Counted from the first letter of the stretch, positions 46,302 through 57,930 are shown. The stretch is 64,000 nt of DNA from Ipomoea triloba (GCF_003576645.1 NC_044918.1:30269145-30333144), one strand, 5' to 3'. Numbers and translations are program-made. The notes: a model not told the origin generated them from the sequence alone.

Positions 46302-46370
46302 TAATAGATGAGTGATGGATATAACATATATTCTCTCTCTCTCACACCCATTTCCATCCCTCACTATTAT

Positions 46371-46395
46371 TATTATATAATATATATATTGCGTC
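46371..46395 (+). promoter_or_regulatory. Likely TATA region of the small gene at 46470
   Basis: TTATATAATATATATATTGC lies about 75-100 bp before the start codon, followed by a C/T-rich leader (CTTCATTCAATTCCTTCCTA). This is a plausible plant core promoter with a short 5' leader. Confidence 0.4.
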
Positions 46396-46469
46396 CTTGG
46401 CCTTGCCTGCCTATCACACTTCATTCAATTCCTTCCTAGTTCCTACCCTGGGAAGCTAAGCTAGCCGCC

Positions 46470-46751
46470 ATGATTGAAGTGAAGCCAATAGGTGCTGCTG
46501 CTTTCATAGCTCTCCTCTTATTACTCTCTCTATCCTTTTTGGTTTTATCAACATCAGATGTCTCTCAAACGACCAAAGCAGCTGAGAAGCTAAGCTTGGA
46601 GGTGAAGAGGAAGGGACGCACCATCCCAGTCTCGTCCGGTGGATCTGCTGCTCGTCCCAAAACCAAATCCTCATCATCACCACACATCTCTATATTTCAT
46701 GTCTATTATCTTCTGGTTTTCTCCGTTTTCTCTGCTTTTTTGCTGCTATAG
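46470..46751 (+). CDS. Small membrane or secreted protein, 93 residues, unknown function
   Basis: I do not recognise the family. A single-exon frame with a good plant start context (AGCCGCCATGATT) encodes 93 residues. A hydrophobic segment near residues 9-28 (AAFIALLLLLSLSFLVLS) looks like a signal peptide or anchor. The polar, basic middle (KLSLEVKRKGRTIPVSSGG, then AARPKTKSSSS) is followed by a second hydrophobic C-terminal segment (about 76-93) ending at the stop, which could be a GPI signal or tail anchor. Signal, basic middle and hydrophobic tail suggest a processed secreted peptide or arabinogalactan-peptide-like precursor, but Ala/Pro content is low for the latter. The gene at 56232 has a similar three-part layout. 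Confidence 0.6.
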   Translation: MIEVKPIGAAAFIALLLLLSLSFLVLSTSDVSQTTKAAEKLSLEVKRKGRTIPVSSGGSAARPKTKSSSSPHISIFHVYYLLVFSVFSAFLLL

Positions 46752-46796
46752 TCTTAGAACATAGATTACAAATTAAAGGGATTAATATTTGCCCAT

Positions 46797-47144
46797 AGAG
46801 CGTGTTTGTTGGATTTGTATGTTGCGATTGAAGGCTGTTGAATAAATATTAAATTCTTTTCTTTCCCCGGATATGTTTGGTTGACGGGATCTGGTATAAT
46901 GTTTAAGTATCAAAGTGACAGGAGGCAAGCAGGGACTAGTAGGGTCCATTAACCCCCGGAGCCCTGGGCTCCTCCCTTCCACAAAAAAAATAAGGGTTTC
47001 ATTTTCTTTCCTCAACTATTAATAATCATTCTCATTTCACATTATTATCAAATATGCAAAATATTTTTACCAAAATTGATTACCCTTACCAAGTATTTGA
47101 TATCCATACCAATTTCGGTTCCCATATGCGAACCAAACACACCA
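46797..47144. mobile_element. Diverged Harbinger-like MITE related to 58469-58768
   Basis: The right half (CAACTATTAATAATCATTCT through CCATATGCGAACCAAACACA) aligns clearly with the right half of the element at 58469. The left end GCGTGTTTGTTGG is a decayed GGTGTGTTTGGTT. The target duplication is not clear. Confidence 0.65.
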
Positions 47145-48244
47145 TTACTTGTGGAGTAATATTTATTTCAGGAAAATTAAAACAACACTTTTAGAAATTT
47201 GGTCTCCATTAATTAATTTGAACATATTTAATCCTTTAATACCCATTCAGTTCTTTGTATTATATGATTTCATGAATAAATATTTTTAAAAAATTTGAAA
47301 ATAAAAACACTAACAATAAATACATTAAAATCATGTTCAAGCTCAACCTAAAATTTTTAAATCCAAAACAATGAAGCACAACAAATATTATTATTTAAAC
47401 TTTATATTAATTCATATTAATATTGATGTTTAGTGTATATAATGGAAAGCCCGCATAGCCCCCCTACCCGCACAGGCCAAGCCCATTGAAGCTCGCATTT
47501 TCATCGACAAAAAATTATACTCCGTAGATGCTAACTCATTTCATCGCGAGATAATTTAAGATTGGTCCGCGGGTTGCGGTCCACCTTAGTACTCAAATTA
47601 ATGAAATTATAACTCTTTTTTTTTTTTTTGAAAATTTAATAAAATGTTGTGATGTGATTAATTGAAATATCAAATGATGTGATATTTTGAAAATATTCCA
47701 TATCGAGATTCAAAATAGGTTGATGCGTGTCTAGAATATGTTGACTCGTGTGTATACATTAAGTCCTTGAATTTGGAAGTTATTGTGATATCTTTTGACC
47801 TTTGGGACCTTCAAAGGGGTAGCCGTAGGCAGTAGCACCGTCCAGGAAAACAATGGGTCACAGCAAAGTGTTTGCTTCAAAATCCAATGAGAATAACGCC
47901 ACACAAATTGCAATGGTATGGACCATGGTTCACACAACTGTGTAAATTATACTATCAAATAATATATATTTAATACATAAATAATATATTTTTAGTATAT
48001 TAAAAATGTACTGTTTGTTATGGTTCACATAATAATAGAAAATACTATATGCACTCCAATTTTTTATTCCCACCTTTTACTCTAACCCACAAAATCTTAA
48101 TTTAGACACTTAATCGAAACCCACATGAAAATAATAGTTTATCAGTGTCAGCCACTAAGTGTTCAAGTTAACTCGGTTGACTAAGTTGATTCGGTGCCGA
48201 GTCGGCCAACTAAATAGCACCTAAATGAAAAACCGCCACAATTG
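47145..48244. other. Intergenic with repeat fragments
   Basis: No gene recognised. At about 47912-48030, GGACCATGGTTCACACAACT ... TGTTATGGTTCACA is an AT-rich element with inverted GGTTCACA-type ends, similar to 48970-49146. Confidence 0.45.
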
Positions 48245-48352
48245 GGCAGCACATAGCATTAGCACCTGGGCACAATTTTTACATCACTACTCTAATTAAG
48301 CAACACATAGCATTAGCGCCTGGGCACAATTTTTACAACACTGCTCTATTAA
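48245..48352. repeat. 53-bp tandem duplication, 2 copies
   Basis: CAGCACATAGCATTAGCACC (48248) and CAACACATAGCATTAGCGCC (48301) start two copies that continue TGGGCACAATTTTTACA.CACT. Located about 180 bp beyond the 3' end of the PsbP-domain gene. Confidence 0.93.
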
Positions 48353-48529
48353 ACTTAGAGAGGAAGGCATAAAATGGGGTAAAACCCATTAATGATAGAC
48401 AACTGCTCTCGATATGCATCATAGGAATACACTTTTTTACAACAAAGTAAAAGGAAACTGATGAAATTACAGTTCCAAAAAATAATTGAAATCTTCAAAA
48501 TACACCAAAAAAAATAAAATTATCTCAAT

Positions 48530-51174
48530 TCAAACTCCCACCTTATTCACTCTGAAAGAGTTCATTACTTGGCGAATGTCGCTCTCCTCCTCAGAGAATC
48601 CATTTTCCGGCGTTTGTAATCTTAATTCATATAACCTGTTATTTTCCACTCCAAGTACTGAGAGGTATCGCCGATCCCATTCCAGCCGAGCCACCCGATC
48701 TTCTGGCATCACAGCCAATTCATTGTTGTTTGCATACGACTTTATATTCACCTGCTTCCCACATTGTAAAACAAATTGTTAGGATCAAGCGCTTACCACT
48801 ATGCCAAAAGTTATAACTCAAAGCGGATGTGTAACTTCATTTCCTTAGGCAGGAAGGATGCTGGACTTGGCTCTTCACTAGCCTCAGCTCAACAATCCAC
48901 TGATTTGGCCATTTACCGGCCTCTGCCTAACAATTTCCCCTCTGACACCAATTGCTGGCAAATTTTTCTTGGACCATGGTTCATACAACTGTATGGACTA
49001 TGAATACAAGATATATTACATTATTTGTGTACTAAATGTACATTATTTGATAATATACAAAATAATGTACTTTCAGTACTCATATAATGTACTTTATGTA
49101 CACAGTTAATGTACTTTTTATTTGTGGTCCACACAGCTATAGAATGACTTGGCCCATCACCGGCCCTCGCCAAACACAAACTGCCAAGTTATATCAATTC
49201 TTCCTATTAACACAGATGACATGCTTCTTTCACCAAATACCAAAACTTCAAATAACTTCAAAACTTATTCACTTAACAATTTTCATAAACCTCAAGACTG
49301 AGCTGTGTTTAAGACTGCTACTTATCCTAACCATATCAAAAAAATCTTTAATTAGTCCATGTTAGGCTCCTACTTCACTTTCTAGAGCTACAGAGATCTT
49401 ACCTCAACTTCATAGTACATCCTCCCATCATCAGCCACTCTCGAAGATGTGGAAAGAATGCTTGATTCACGCCTGACACCAAGTCTAGTGGACATAAACT
49501 CTGTCAAATACTGCCTGAGAACTTTCTTTCCGGCTTCTTGCGGTGGACCCAAATCTTCTACACTTTGGTAATTGGAGGATGAAGGAGAGGATATCTCCAC
49601 CGACAGATTCTCATCGAGAACATAAGGGTCCCTGAAGAATATGTCAGCACCAGCACCACGTACTTGAATCCAATTCTGAGGATACTTGAATGAGTAGCCA
49701 TCAAAGGTATCAATGTACTCCCTAAACCCAATAGATTGAGCAAGAGAGGTATCATGTGAATGTGATAGCATGAAACTTGAAAAGATCAACGCAATTGCCT
49801 TTCTCCTTGGAACTGCAAAATCTTTACTCTGGTTATATATGAGAAAATTCCTAGTGAGAATACATGTATATTGACTTTTACATACGAGATTCTTCATGTA
49901 AATGAAGATTAAAAACAAAAACAGAAATGCTGATGACTTTCACAAAGTAGTATATTAGCAGAGATATTTACAACAGTGCTAAAAGCAGCAAAGAGTATGA
50001 AAATCAATAATACTGATGAGTCTATTCAGGGATGAGCCAAAGGAAGAGAAGGGAAGAAAGTGAAGCACATGCCGAAATAACATAATTAATTAGTTTAAAA
50101 TGTAGCTGCACTCCAAGAATTCAATCCACCTTAAAAAAGAAAGACCACTCAAGCAAGGATTGGACCAAAAAATCCTTCCAGATCAACTAAATATTGGTAA
50201 AGCTCACAATCAAGGCTATGAATACTATTGGACTAAAGAAATGAAATGAGGAAGAAAAGTCATTTCTGGTAAACTATAGGTACTCAATTATATCATCGTC
50301 AACTTATACAAAATATTGTCTGAGTGACTCCTGTGATCAAATTTATAAACTAAAAATATGATGTATAATCAATATTACAATAATAAGTACTAGAACCAGC
50401 CGCAAGCTTGATAAGATTAAACACTATGCAATAATGAGGTCGAAACTGTTTAGCTATAGACAAAGAAGCAAAACCAACCTTCACAACAGATGTTTCTCCT
50501 TGATCACAACAAAGATATGTCCTGGAATTGCGAGAATAATAATGCTTCAATATTTTCCTCCCATCTCGTACATCTTTACCTAATGACTCCACTACAATTG
50601 CAAAGAACAAATATATATTTCATTATTTCAAGACCAAGAATCATATTAATAGAAGCCATGACCTTTGGAATGGGTTGGCTCTATACCAAATTGCAGTGTG
50701 CTTATCTCATCTAAACTAAAAGTCTAAACATTACTCTATATTATATGCATTAAGAACCAAAGAAAATTAGTGCCTGAAAAAAAATGATTCCAAAAACAGA
50801 AATGTTAATTCCTACAATGTTCAGCATCATGAAACTGGGATGATTATGAACAGTTCATCAACATTAACCGCAACATTTTGTTCTGAATCAATAAGATGCG
50901 AGCTAATCTTGTGATTATATACATACATTTTTACTAACTTGTTCAATTAAGGAGAGTTTCTACTTTCTAATTATTCCACAGAAGTATTAATACTGAAACG
51001 AAATGGAAACCAAAAGAGCACCGTAGAGTATCTCGGGGTACCTTCAGGGAAGACGCGGAATTGAAAGCGGCGACGAGGAGCGGAAAAAGACAGAGCTCTA
51101 AGCGTAGGCGGCGAGTAGAGAAACGAAGTGCCGGAGGCAGCCATGGTGTATGAAGCTGAGGGAAGAACTGCCAT
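48530..51174 (-). CDS. PPD7: Chloroplast PsbP-domain protein (PPD7-like)
   Basis: Lumenal PsbP-family protein; PPD members assist thylakoid complexes, but the exact role of PPD7 is not known to me. Exons (transcript order): 51174-51042, 49812-49403, 48751-48530, all GT-AG and in phase, 254 residues. The N-terminus MAVLPSASYTMAASGTSFLY is rich in Ser/Ala/Thr and then Arg (APRRRFQF), as in transit peptides. VPRRKAIALIFSSFMLSHSH has the twin-Arg, hydrophobic look of a lumen signal. The PsbP fold starts at GFREYIDTFDGYSFKYPQNW and ends at QVMNSFRV. An in-frame ATG 30 bp downstream (51144) is an alternative start. Intron 1 is 1.2 kb and contains a possible extra exon (50591-50479) that would break the frame. 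Intron 2 holds a repeat (about 48970-49146). The assignment to PPD7 (At3g05410) rests on recall of RGAGADIFFRDP and VNIKSYANNNELAVMP. Confidence 0.85.
48966..49146. mobile_element. AT-rich MITE in PsbP-gene intron 2
   Basis: Starts GGACCATGGTTCATACAACT and ends TGTGGTCCACACAGCTAT, an imperfect inverted pair. The interior repeats AATGTACTTT-type motifs. Similar to the sequence at 47912-48030. Confidence 0.5.
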
Positions 51175-52060
51175 GGCGCTGTGGAGAGTGAAAATGGCAG
51201 AGCCACTCGCTCGCTTCCCGGTATACGTCATCCCGATTTCTAGTGGGCTTGGGCTTTTTCTATTTGGAGCTTTTAGGACCTTTCTGGTTTTCTGTTGGGT
51301 TGGGCTACAGCCCAAATCTTCATATACGGAGTAATTTAAAAGTGAGCCTTGTAATCATATTATCGTATATGCAATTCACCATTATTTTCTTTACATCAAA
51401 TTCATTCTCATGATGATAATGATTATGATGATTTGGGCATGGATCCAAAGTTAATTGAACATGGGAAGTGGAGTTAATTGGGTTCGTTCATAGACAATGG
51501 ATGCGGGACAGAGTAAGACATGAGCTGAAATTTAGGGGGTTAGACTACAAAGGCGGGAGAGATGGGATTCAATATTAAAAGGATGCATGGGGTATAAAAC
51601 ACAATAAGATCTAGAGTTGAAGGCTTAAGAATGAAATTCTTTTGGGGTAAATAGGACATGGATGAAACATGAGGGTCAGGGCAGCCACACATGACCTACA
51701 TAGGACCACGTGAGAGGCCATGCCAATGAAGGGTCAAGGTGACGCGACCTCACCACATAAAAGGCTACATGGCATGCCCTTTCCAAGATAGGGTCGCATT
51801 GCATGGCCTTGCTTACGTGGTGATAACCGCTTTAATTTAGCGCACTGATGTAGTCCCATGTTGGGTCATGGTGGTAGCGATTTTAGCACCTTGACATAGC
51901 CCCCTATTAGGCATGTACTTTAGCCCGATATCACTATATTTATTATATTAATTACATTAGGTTTTTTAACAATTTGACATCTTTTATTTATTTTCTTGCG
52001 TCAATTATCCAACTTATAAGCTAGTTTTGGTGAGTATAGTCTAATAAAACCATTATATTA
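51175..52060. other. Upstream region of the PsbP gene, with probable old LTR
   Basis: The first few hundred bases are the likely promoter. The latter part (about 51640-52060), with CATGGCATGCCCTTTCC and ATAGCCCCCTATTAGGC, precedes a primer-binding-site-like sequence and is probably a decayed LTR. Confidence 0.4.
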
Positions 52061-52080
52061 TTGGCGCCATCTATAGGGAT
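52061..52080 (+). mobile_element. Gypsy primer-binding-site remnant
   Basis: TTGGCGCCATCTATAGGGAT resembles the TTGGCGCCGTCTGTGGGA sequence that follows the 5' LTR of many plant Gypsy elements. It suggests the end of an old LTR just to its left. No gag or pol follows. Confidence 0.5.
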
Positions 52081-52721
52081 ATACTACAAAAAGTATGTGT
52101 TCTAATTTTCCCACCAAAAGAATAATTTTTTGAGGTTGATGGATATTGCCTCTTCTCAACTTTAGAAATTCATATAAGAAGGCAATATCATCGCCTTCTT
52201 CTCAAGTTTAAGAAATTGAGAATGAGAAAGACGCAATACCATTGTCTTCTTTTCAACTTTGTACTTTTTTACTATAAAATGGTGAGGGGATTACCTTTTC
52301 TTGGAAAAGTTACCAAAAAAATGGTAATCCCATTAGTACTTTACATAAAAATGTCTACATTTTTACTTCTACACATTTGTCTCTCCCTTGATTTCTACAC
52401 AAAAAACGTCATCAACCCAACTTAGTTAGAAATCATTGTAAGAGCATTATTTTTTCAATTGGGAACATGTTACTTTGTCATATTAGTTGATCAACGAACT
52501 AGGTTCCTCATATGTTAGCAAGAGCCCCAAGTTCTTTTGCTTATCTGGGTGAGTGAGCCTTTCTCATATTATTTCTAGTTAATAACATTGTATTGTTTCT
52601 TTTTAAAAAAATAATTTTACAATAATTATTATCCAAATGACCAACTATACTTTTAATATAATATAAATTTTACAATTAATATTTTAAAAAAAAAAACTAT
52701 ATATATACTATTAATAAAAAA

Positions 52722-52971
52722 GGGAAAATGGTCAAATAGGCCCCCGAACATTTCATAAGAAGTCAGTTAGGCCCATGAACTTTTAAAACGTGTTGGTCGC
52801 CGATTGCTAAAAAATCCAAATGATCGGTAATAACAAGTCAATTACCGGTTTGTGGGCTTGATTGTCTCATTTTGACATGTTTAATGGTTTAATTGCACAT
52901 TTTAATTTAGAAATTCATGTGCCTAATTGACTTCTTATGAAATGTGTGGGGGCATATTTGACCCTTTTCCC
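52722..52971. mobile_element. MULE-like MITE with GGGAAAA ends
   Basis: Ends GGGAAAATGGTCAAATAGGC and (inverted) GGGAAAAGGGTCAAATATGC, then shared ACATTTCATAAGAAGTCA. 250 bp. Flanks are A-rich (AATAAAAAA and ATAAAAAAA), consistent with a 9-bp duplication. A relative of the element at 45814 (GGTAATAACA... ACCGGT centre). Confidence 0.82.
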
Positions 52972-53090
52972 ATAAAAAAAAATATTTCAATATACCTAAA
53001 TATTAGTTATTATTATTGGACATTTGTTTTTACACATGGTACATAAAAAAGACTAGTTATACTATATACATACTAAAAAGAAGAAACCCA

Positions 53091-53109
53091 CCCCCCCCCC
53101 CCCCCCCCC
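53091..53109. repeat. Poly-C tract
   Basis: 19 consecutive C in an AT-rich region. Confidence 0.95.
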
Positions 53110-54556
53110 ACCCAAATCCCTGCTTTTCACAATCAAAAGTGTGACAAATAGAATGAAACATGCAATGTGTAATATTATCTAAATCCCTTTACAGATACAT
53201 TAAATATACCTCCTTTGTGGTTATTGAAAACAAATTTCCAAGATGGGGCCTGCATGCATGACACGGCTTGGATTCTTATCTTCCCATGACTTGGATAACT
53301 ATGATTTGCTGTCCCTGTACAATAATCGCTGCGTTCAACTTACTCATTTAATAAATAATAAATTTGGCTTGTTCTAGTTTAGGACTTTACCTTTTATTTA
53401 TTTATAATAATATTTTGAACGCGCGATGTGCGAAAATTTATGCTCAATATTAAAAAATTAATTAAAATTGATAATTTTAATTATACATACACAAATAATA
53501 TATGTATTTTATACACACATATATGATTTACCATTTATAGAAATTTAATTAAAATATAATCAACCACTAAATTAATTATACAATGATTTTAATAAATTGA
53601 TAATTAAAGAATAGGAAAAAGATATGATAGATATATGTGTATGGTAATAATGATGGAGTTAAAAAGTAACGGTATTATAACGGTGTAAGGGTAGTTTTGT
53701 ATAACAAGAATGTATTAGGAACAATTTTGTTAATAACATTGAAGTGTACAACATTTAAAGTAAAATGTATACATTTATTAGCATATAAAAAGATGGACAT
53801 AAATCAAGGATATAACTTTGATTGAAACTTATTAAGTTTTTAGATATAATATAATGGAAGGTGTTTACTGTTTATTAAACACTTCACTAAAAATCACTAT
53901 TCTTTGTATGAAATTTGTTTTGTGACCTTAGCCAACAAAAAGTTACAAGGAGATAAACGATAAATTATATTAAGGACTATGATCCATCTTGCACTATGGA
54001 GTATTATTCATTATTTATAATACGTTAGGTTCATTAAAAAGTACCATCATTAATTGTAGTTCAATATTATAATACTGTATGTTCATTATAAAAATACTAT
54101 AGATTCATTAAGATGACATCAATTTACATATTATAATTTATGTACATAATACTCTTCATATATATATTTTTTTGAAATAAAATCAATGTTGGAAAATATA
54201 TTATTACAAATCTCATTTCATATTTTTTTTGAATGATATTGACATTAATATTTTTTTTGAATCTTAGTTGTTTATTGATGGATTTGCAATATTGATAAAA
54301 TGAACCTTCTGCATTATAAAATGAACATCTGGTAGTATTCTTTTAATGAACATATTTTAGGTTCATCAATATTATGATGTAGTTGCATTGTTATTGTAAA
54401 TATGAACATCCACTATTCAAAAAATGAACTACCAATATTATGTAAAAGAACATGCAGTGTTATTTTATTAATGAACCTATTTGAGATTCATCATTATAAT
54501 GTAGTTGAATTGCATTACAATTGTTAAAATGAGTATTTGGCATTTTAAAAATGAAC
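53110..54556. other. AT-rich intergenic region
   Basis: No gene. GGACTATGATCCATCTTGCA (about 53976) is a left-end-like fragment of the CCATGGACC MITE family. The rest (54040-54550) repeats AAAATGAAC / GTTCAT-type words, probably the inside of an old AT-rich element. Confidence 0.45.
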
Positions 54557-54700
54557 TTGTAGTTAGTCTAGTGGCATCCGGTGTCCCGGTTTACACTCTC
54601 ACATGGATGATGAGAGTGGGTTCGAACCTCAGTGCTTCAGTAGGTTGAGAAAGTAATTATGAACAGATGCATTAGTGGCCAATTTCAATGAGTCAGTTGG
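54557..54700 (+). mobile_element. tRNA-derived SINE (plus strand)
   Basis: The A-box-like TAGTTAGTCTAGTGGCAT (54560) and B box GGGTTCGAACCTC (54618) are spaced as in SINE promoters. The shared tail CTTCAGTAGGTTGAGAAAG links it to the copy at 13865-14050. The 3' end is unclear (a T-rich region follows). Confidence 0.65.
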
Positions 54701-55404
54701 TGTCGATGGAACGCATTAAGTCAGTAGAAACTTATAAATTTTTTTTTTTCTCCTCTATAGTTCTTTCTCTCTTTCATGTCAACAACAACAAAAAAAAGTG
54801 CGAAAAAATTCCAAAAAAAAAAAGGAAAAAAAAGAAATTAAAAATTAGTGATGAGGAAATTCTAATAGAGTAATTCTATATTTACTCACAATTTTTTACT
54901 TTCATTTTATTCCCTATGATTTAACATGCTTTGATTGCTCAATTTAATAGGGGTCATAATATTATCCATTAATTTTTTTCTTCTTCCAATCAAATTTAAA
55001 CACAAGTAAAAATATAAGTTGAAGCAAAGTTTTAGGTTAAGTTGAGAGTAAAGTTTTAGGTGACTGCATAAAGTATTTTTCGTTCTAAATATGTTTCCTT
55101 TTTATTTGCATCGTTTCTTGTGCATCACGAAAGGCTCATCTAATTGCAGGCCGGGGTATTCTTGCGGTGAAAGGAGTGAGAATATTTTTTACTTGCAAGA
55201 ATTTCTTCTCTTTCATTTCTTGTAGGAAGAGAAAGAAAAAAACAAAAAGAATAAGAAAAGAGAAAGAAAAACGGACAACAAAAAGAGATTCTCTACACTG
55301 TAGCCTGTAGGCGATAGGAATATTTATTAATGGACTGATCACAAATAAGAATTAGATTCCTAAAGAGCTCTTGTTATCAGTTATATCATGCCGGTTTGTC
55401 TATT

Positions 55405-55837
55405 AGCGAGTTGGTATACTATGGACCAGAGTCTATCTCGTAAAGTAGACCCTGGTGTTAAACTGTGCTTTTTTAGTATTAAAATTGTAAACTTCTAAAA
55501 TATAAATTTTGTTTTTAAGTCAAAACACATAGACTGTGTATGTTAATTGTGTGCTCGTAGTATATAAATTGTGAATTTTTAAAAGATAAATTATGAACAT
55601 TTATGTAGTTTTGTAATTAACATATTATGCATTTGCAGTTAACAATATATGTGTATGTAATTATATGTTATGTGTTTGTACGTAATTACCATGTTATAAG
55701 TCTTCAATTTGTTTACATGTACAAAAACTATTAACTGCATGTATAAAATGTGTCACATAATTTGAAAGTTATTTTTTAATTAGGATCTACAATGTAAGAT
55801 AGACCATGATCCATGGTATAATTTGTCATAACAATTG
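55405..55837. mobile_element. MITE family with CCATGGACC-type inverted ends, copy 2
   Basis: Left GTATACTATGGACCAGAGTC ... right (inverted) TATACCATGGATCATGGTCT with further inverted similarity. Shares ACATGTACAAAAACTATTAA with the copy at 18849-19129. A left-end fragment is also at about 61420 (GTTATACTATGGACTCGAGT). Confidence 0.75.
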
Positions 55838-56231
55838 TATCTCTATATAATTTGACTAATTTTCTTTATTGAATATTTATTTAATTATATAACGCACAAT
55901 ATTTAAATAATTATATGTATTAGAAAAAAACATGATCCAGCTGCTATAACTCTATAACTCTATAAGTCCTCATCATGCATCTCCTATGTATCTATATGTT
56001 CGTTCGAGATTGGTTACTTATGTAATTGTATTATCCCTATACTGGAATTAAAGTTTGAAACACAACTTTCGGCCATATTTGATCTTCTTTTTCACACTTG
56101 GCATCTTGAAAAATTAACACTAGCTACCCATATCTTTATTGATAAGCACATTAAAACATCATAATAATTATTCTTATAAATACCCCAAACTAGTCTACTA
56201 CCATATAAGACTAAATTCTCATAACCAAGGC

Positions 56232-57060
56232 ATGAAAACACCATGGGTTTCTTGCCTATGCTTTATTGTAAGCTTGAGTTTCTTCGCATACTCTACATGC
56301 GGTGAATCCTCCTTCAACCTAAAACATACAAATCTTGAAATCTTGCAGGAAGGGAAGCAAACAAGGAGTAAGTTTTCAATTACTAATTTATATTATATTT
56401 CTCAGTTTAGAAATCTCTTAATATACGTTTAGACACTCTCAATTATTAGTCAGAGCAAATTAATCCTTGCAATTGAGTAACTCTCCAGTGAGACAGTCTC
56501 ATGAATTTTTATTTGTGAGACGAGTTGGGTCAAAATGGAAATATAATACTTATGCTAAAAAATATAATATTAATCAGAAATAAAATATTTGTTACTTGAG
56601 TGTAATAGTTTTGAGAAAAAATATAATACTTTAAAATCAAAATGTAAAATTAAGTATTACATTTTTTTCTCATACATTATTCCGGATTAGTATTACATTT
56701 TTTAGTATAAATATTACATTTGCATCTCGACCCGATCCTACTTACAGACAAAGATTCACGACACGTTCTCACACAAGTTTATCCCTAAAATTTGGTCATT
56801 GTCTCTGTGACTATATTGTACTTGCAGATACAAGTTGGAGAATGGAAGGATTACAAGGTTTCGGGGACTTTAATAATCAAAATAAGGTAGAAACAGTGGA
56901 TCATGGCAGAAGAGGAGCATACGGCGGATCTGACCTTCTCCGGAAGCCTGCTGATAAATCCGACGGCGGACGTAATTGCACATCATTTCCAAATCTCTTT
57001 CACATATTAGCAAGCATTACCATAGCATTACTTGCTTTATACTTCTGGTATATTGAGTGA
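56232..57060 (+). CDS. Small secreted-peptide-like precursor, 122 residues
   Basis: I do not recognise a named family. Two exons, 56232-56367 and 56828-57060 (GT-AG, in phase). The start at 56232 is chosen because it gives a classic signal peptide MKTPWVSCLCFIVSLSFFAY ending near STCGES; an in-frame ATG at 56139 would bury it. The mature part is polar (residues about 25-100) with NTSW, a possible N-glycosylation site, and a basic and Gly-rich stretch GRRGAYGGSDLLRKPADKSD. A C-terminal hydrophobic segment HILASITIALLALYFWYIE follows. The RRGAYGGSDLLRKP block looks like the conserved core of a peptide precursor, with the C-terminal helix as anchor. Similar overall design to the gene at 46470. 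Confidence 0.6.
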
Positions 57061-57471
57061 TGGAAGCATACACGAATTGTACTATCTTTATTCTGAAATG
57101 TATTTACATTTTATAAACAATGGGTTTCTTTTGTCCGCACACATCTTAAAATGACATTACCTCACATTTATTTTTATATTATCTAATGAAACTGTAGTTT
57201 AATTGAAATAAAACTATAGTTGTATTGAAATGAAACTACAGTGCATATAAAATGAAACTGAATAACAATTTTACATATTTGAGTGTATATTGTCCAATGA
57301 AACTGTAGTTATATCAAAATAATATTGTAGTTGTGTTGTAATGAAACTATAGTATATATAAAATAAAACTGAATCACGGTTTCACATATATTTGAGTGTC
57401 AAACTGTAATTATATCGAAATGATACCGTAGTTGCGTTGTAATTAAACTTTGGTATATACAAAATGAAGGA

Positions 57472-57930
57472 ATAAGGTTTAAATTGGTCATTGAACATAA
57501 TCTGAAAGTGCAATTAGGCCATTGAACACTCCAAATGTATGCAATTTCACCTGATAGCAGGTTACCATCAATTTCATCAGGTTACTTGCTTACGTGGACT
57601 GTGAGTTGACATTTTACAATAAATTTTAATAATAAATTATTAAAATTAAAAATTAAAAAATAATTAAATAAAAACACATCGGCGGCCACTCCCTTACCCC
57701 CTCTCCCCTCCCCCTTAATAATACCTTTGTCACCTTGATATGAAACTTGCGGATGAATCAAATTTAATTATTATTATTATTATTATTATTATTTACAGAA
57801 AGTTAACTTCTTTCACAAAACAACTGAAATCTTCATCCAAAGTCATAAAGCAAAAGTTGTTTTGTGAAAGAAGTTGACTTTCCGATGATGATGATGATGA
57901 TAATAATAATAATAATAATAACAACAACAA
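57472..57930. mobile_element. Foldback MITE family (ACCTGATAGCAGGTTACC), copy 2, truncated
   Basis: It has the complete left arm (AAATTGGTCATTGAACATAA ... AAATGTATGCAATTTCACCT) and the interior segment GGATGAATCAAATTTAATT, shared with the copy at 60720, but lacks the right arm. The interior has an (ATT)n tract and a perfect inner hairpin (AACTTCTTTCACAAAACAAC and GTTGTTTTGTGAAAGAAGTT), ending in (GAT)n(AAT)n(AAC)n. Confidence 0.78.

Noticed and set aside
50479..50591. Constitutive second exon of the PsbP-domain gene
   Set aside because: Including it breaks the reading phase into the conserved PsbP exon; skipping it joins exons 1 and 3 in frame.
54557..54640. tRNA gene on the plus strand
   Set aside because: Same reason: only the internal promoter boxes are kept, and the tail matches the SINE family.
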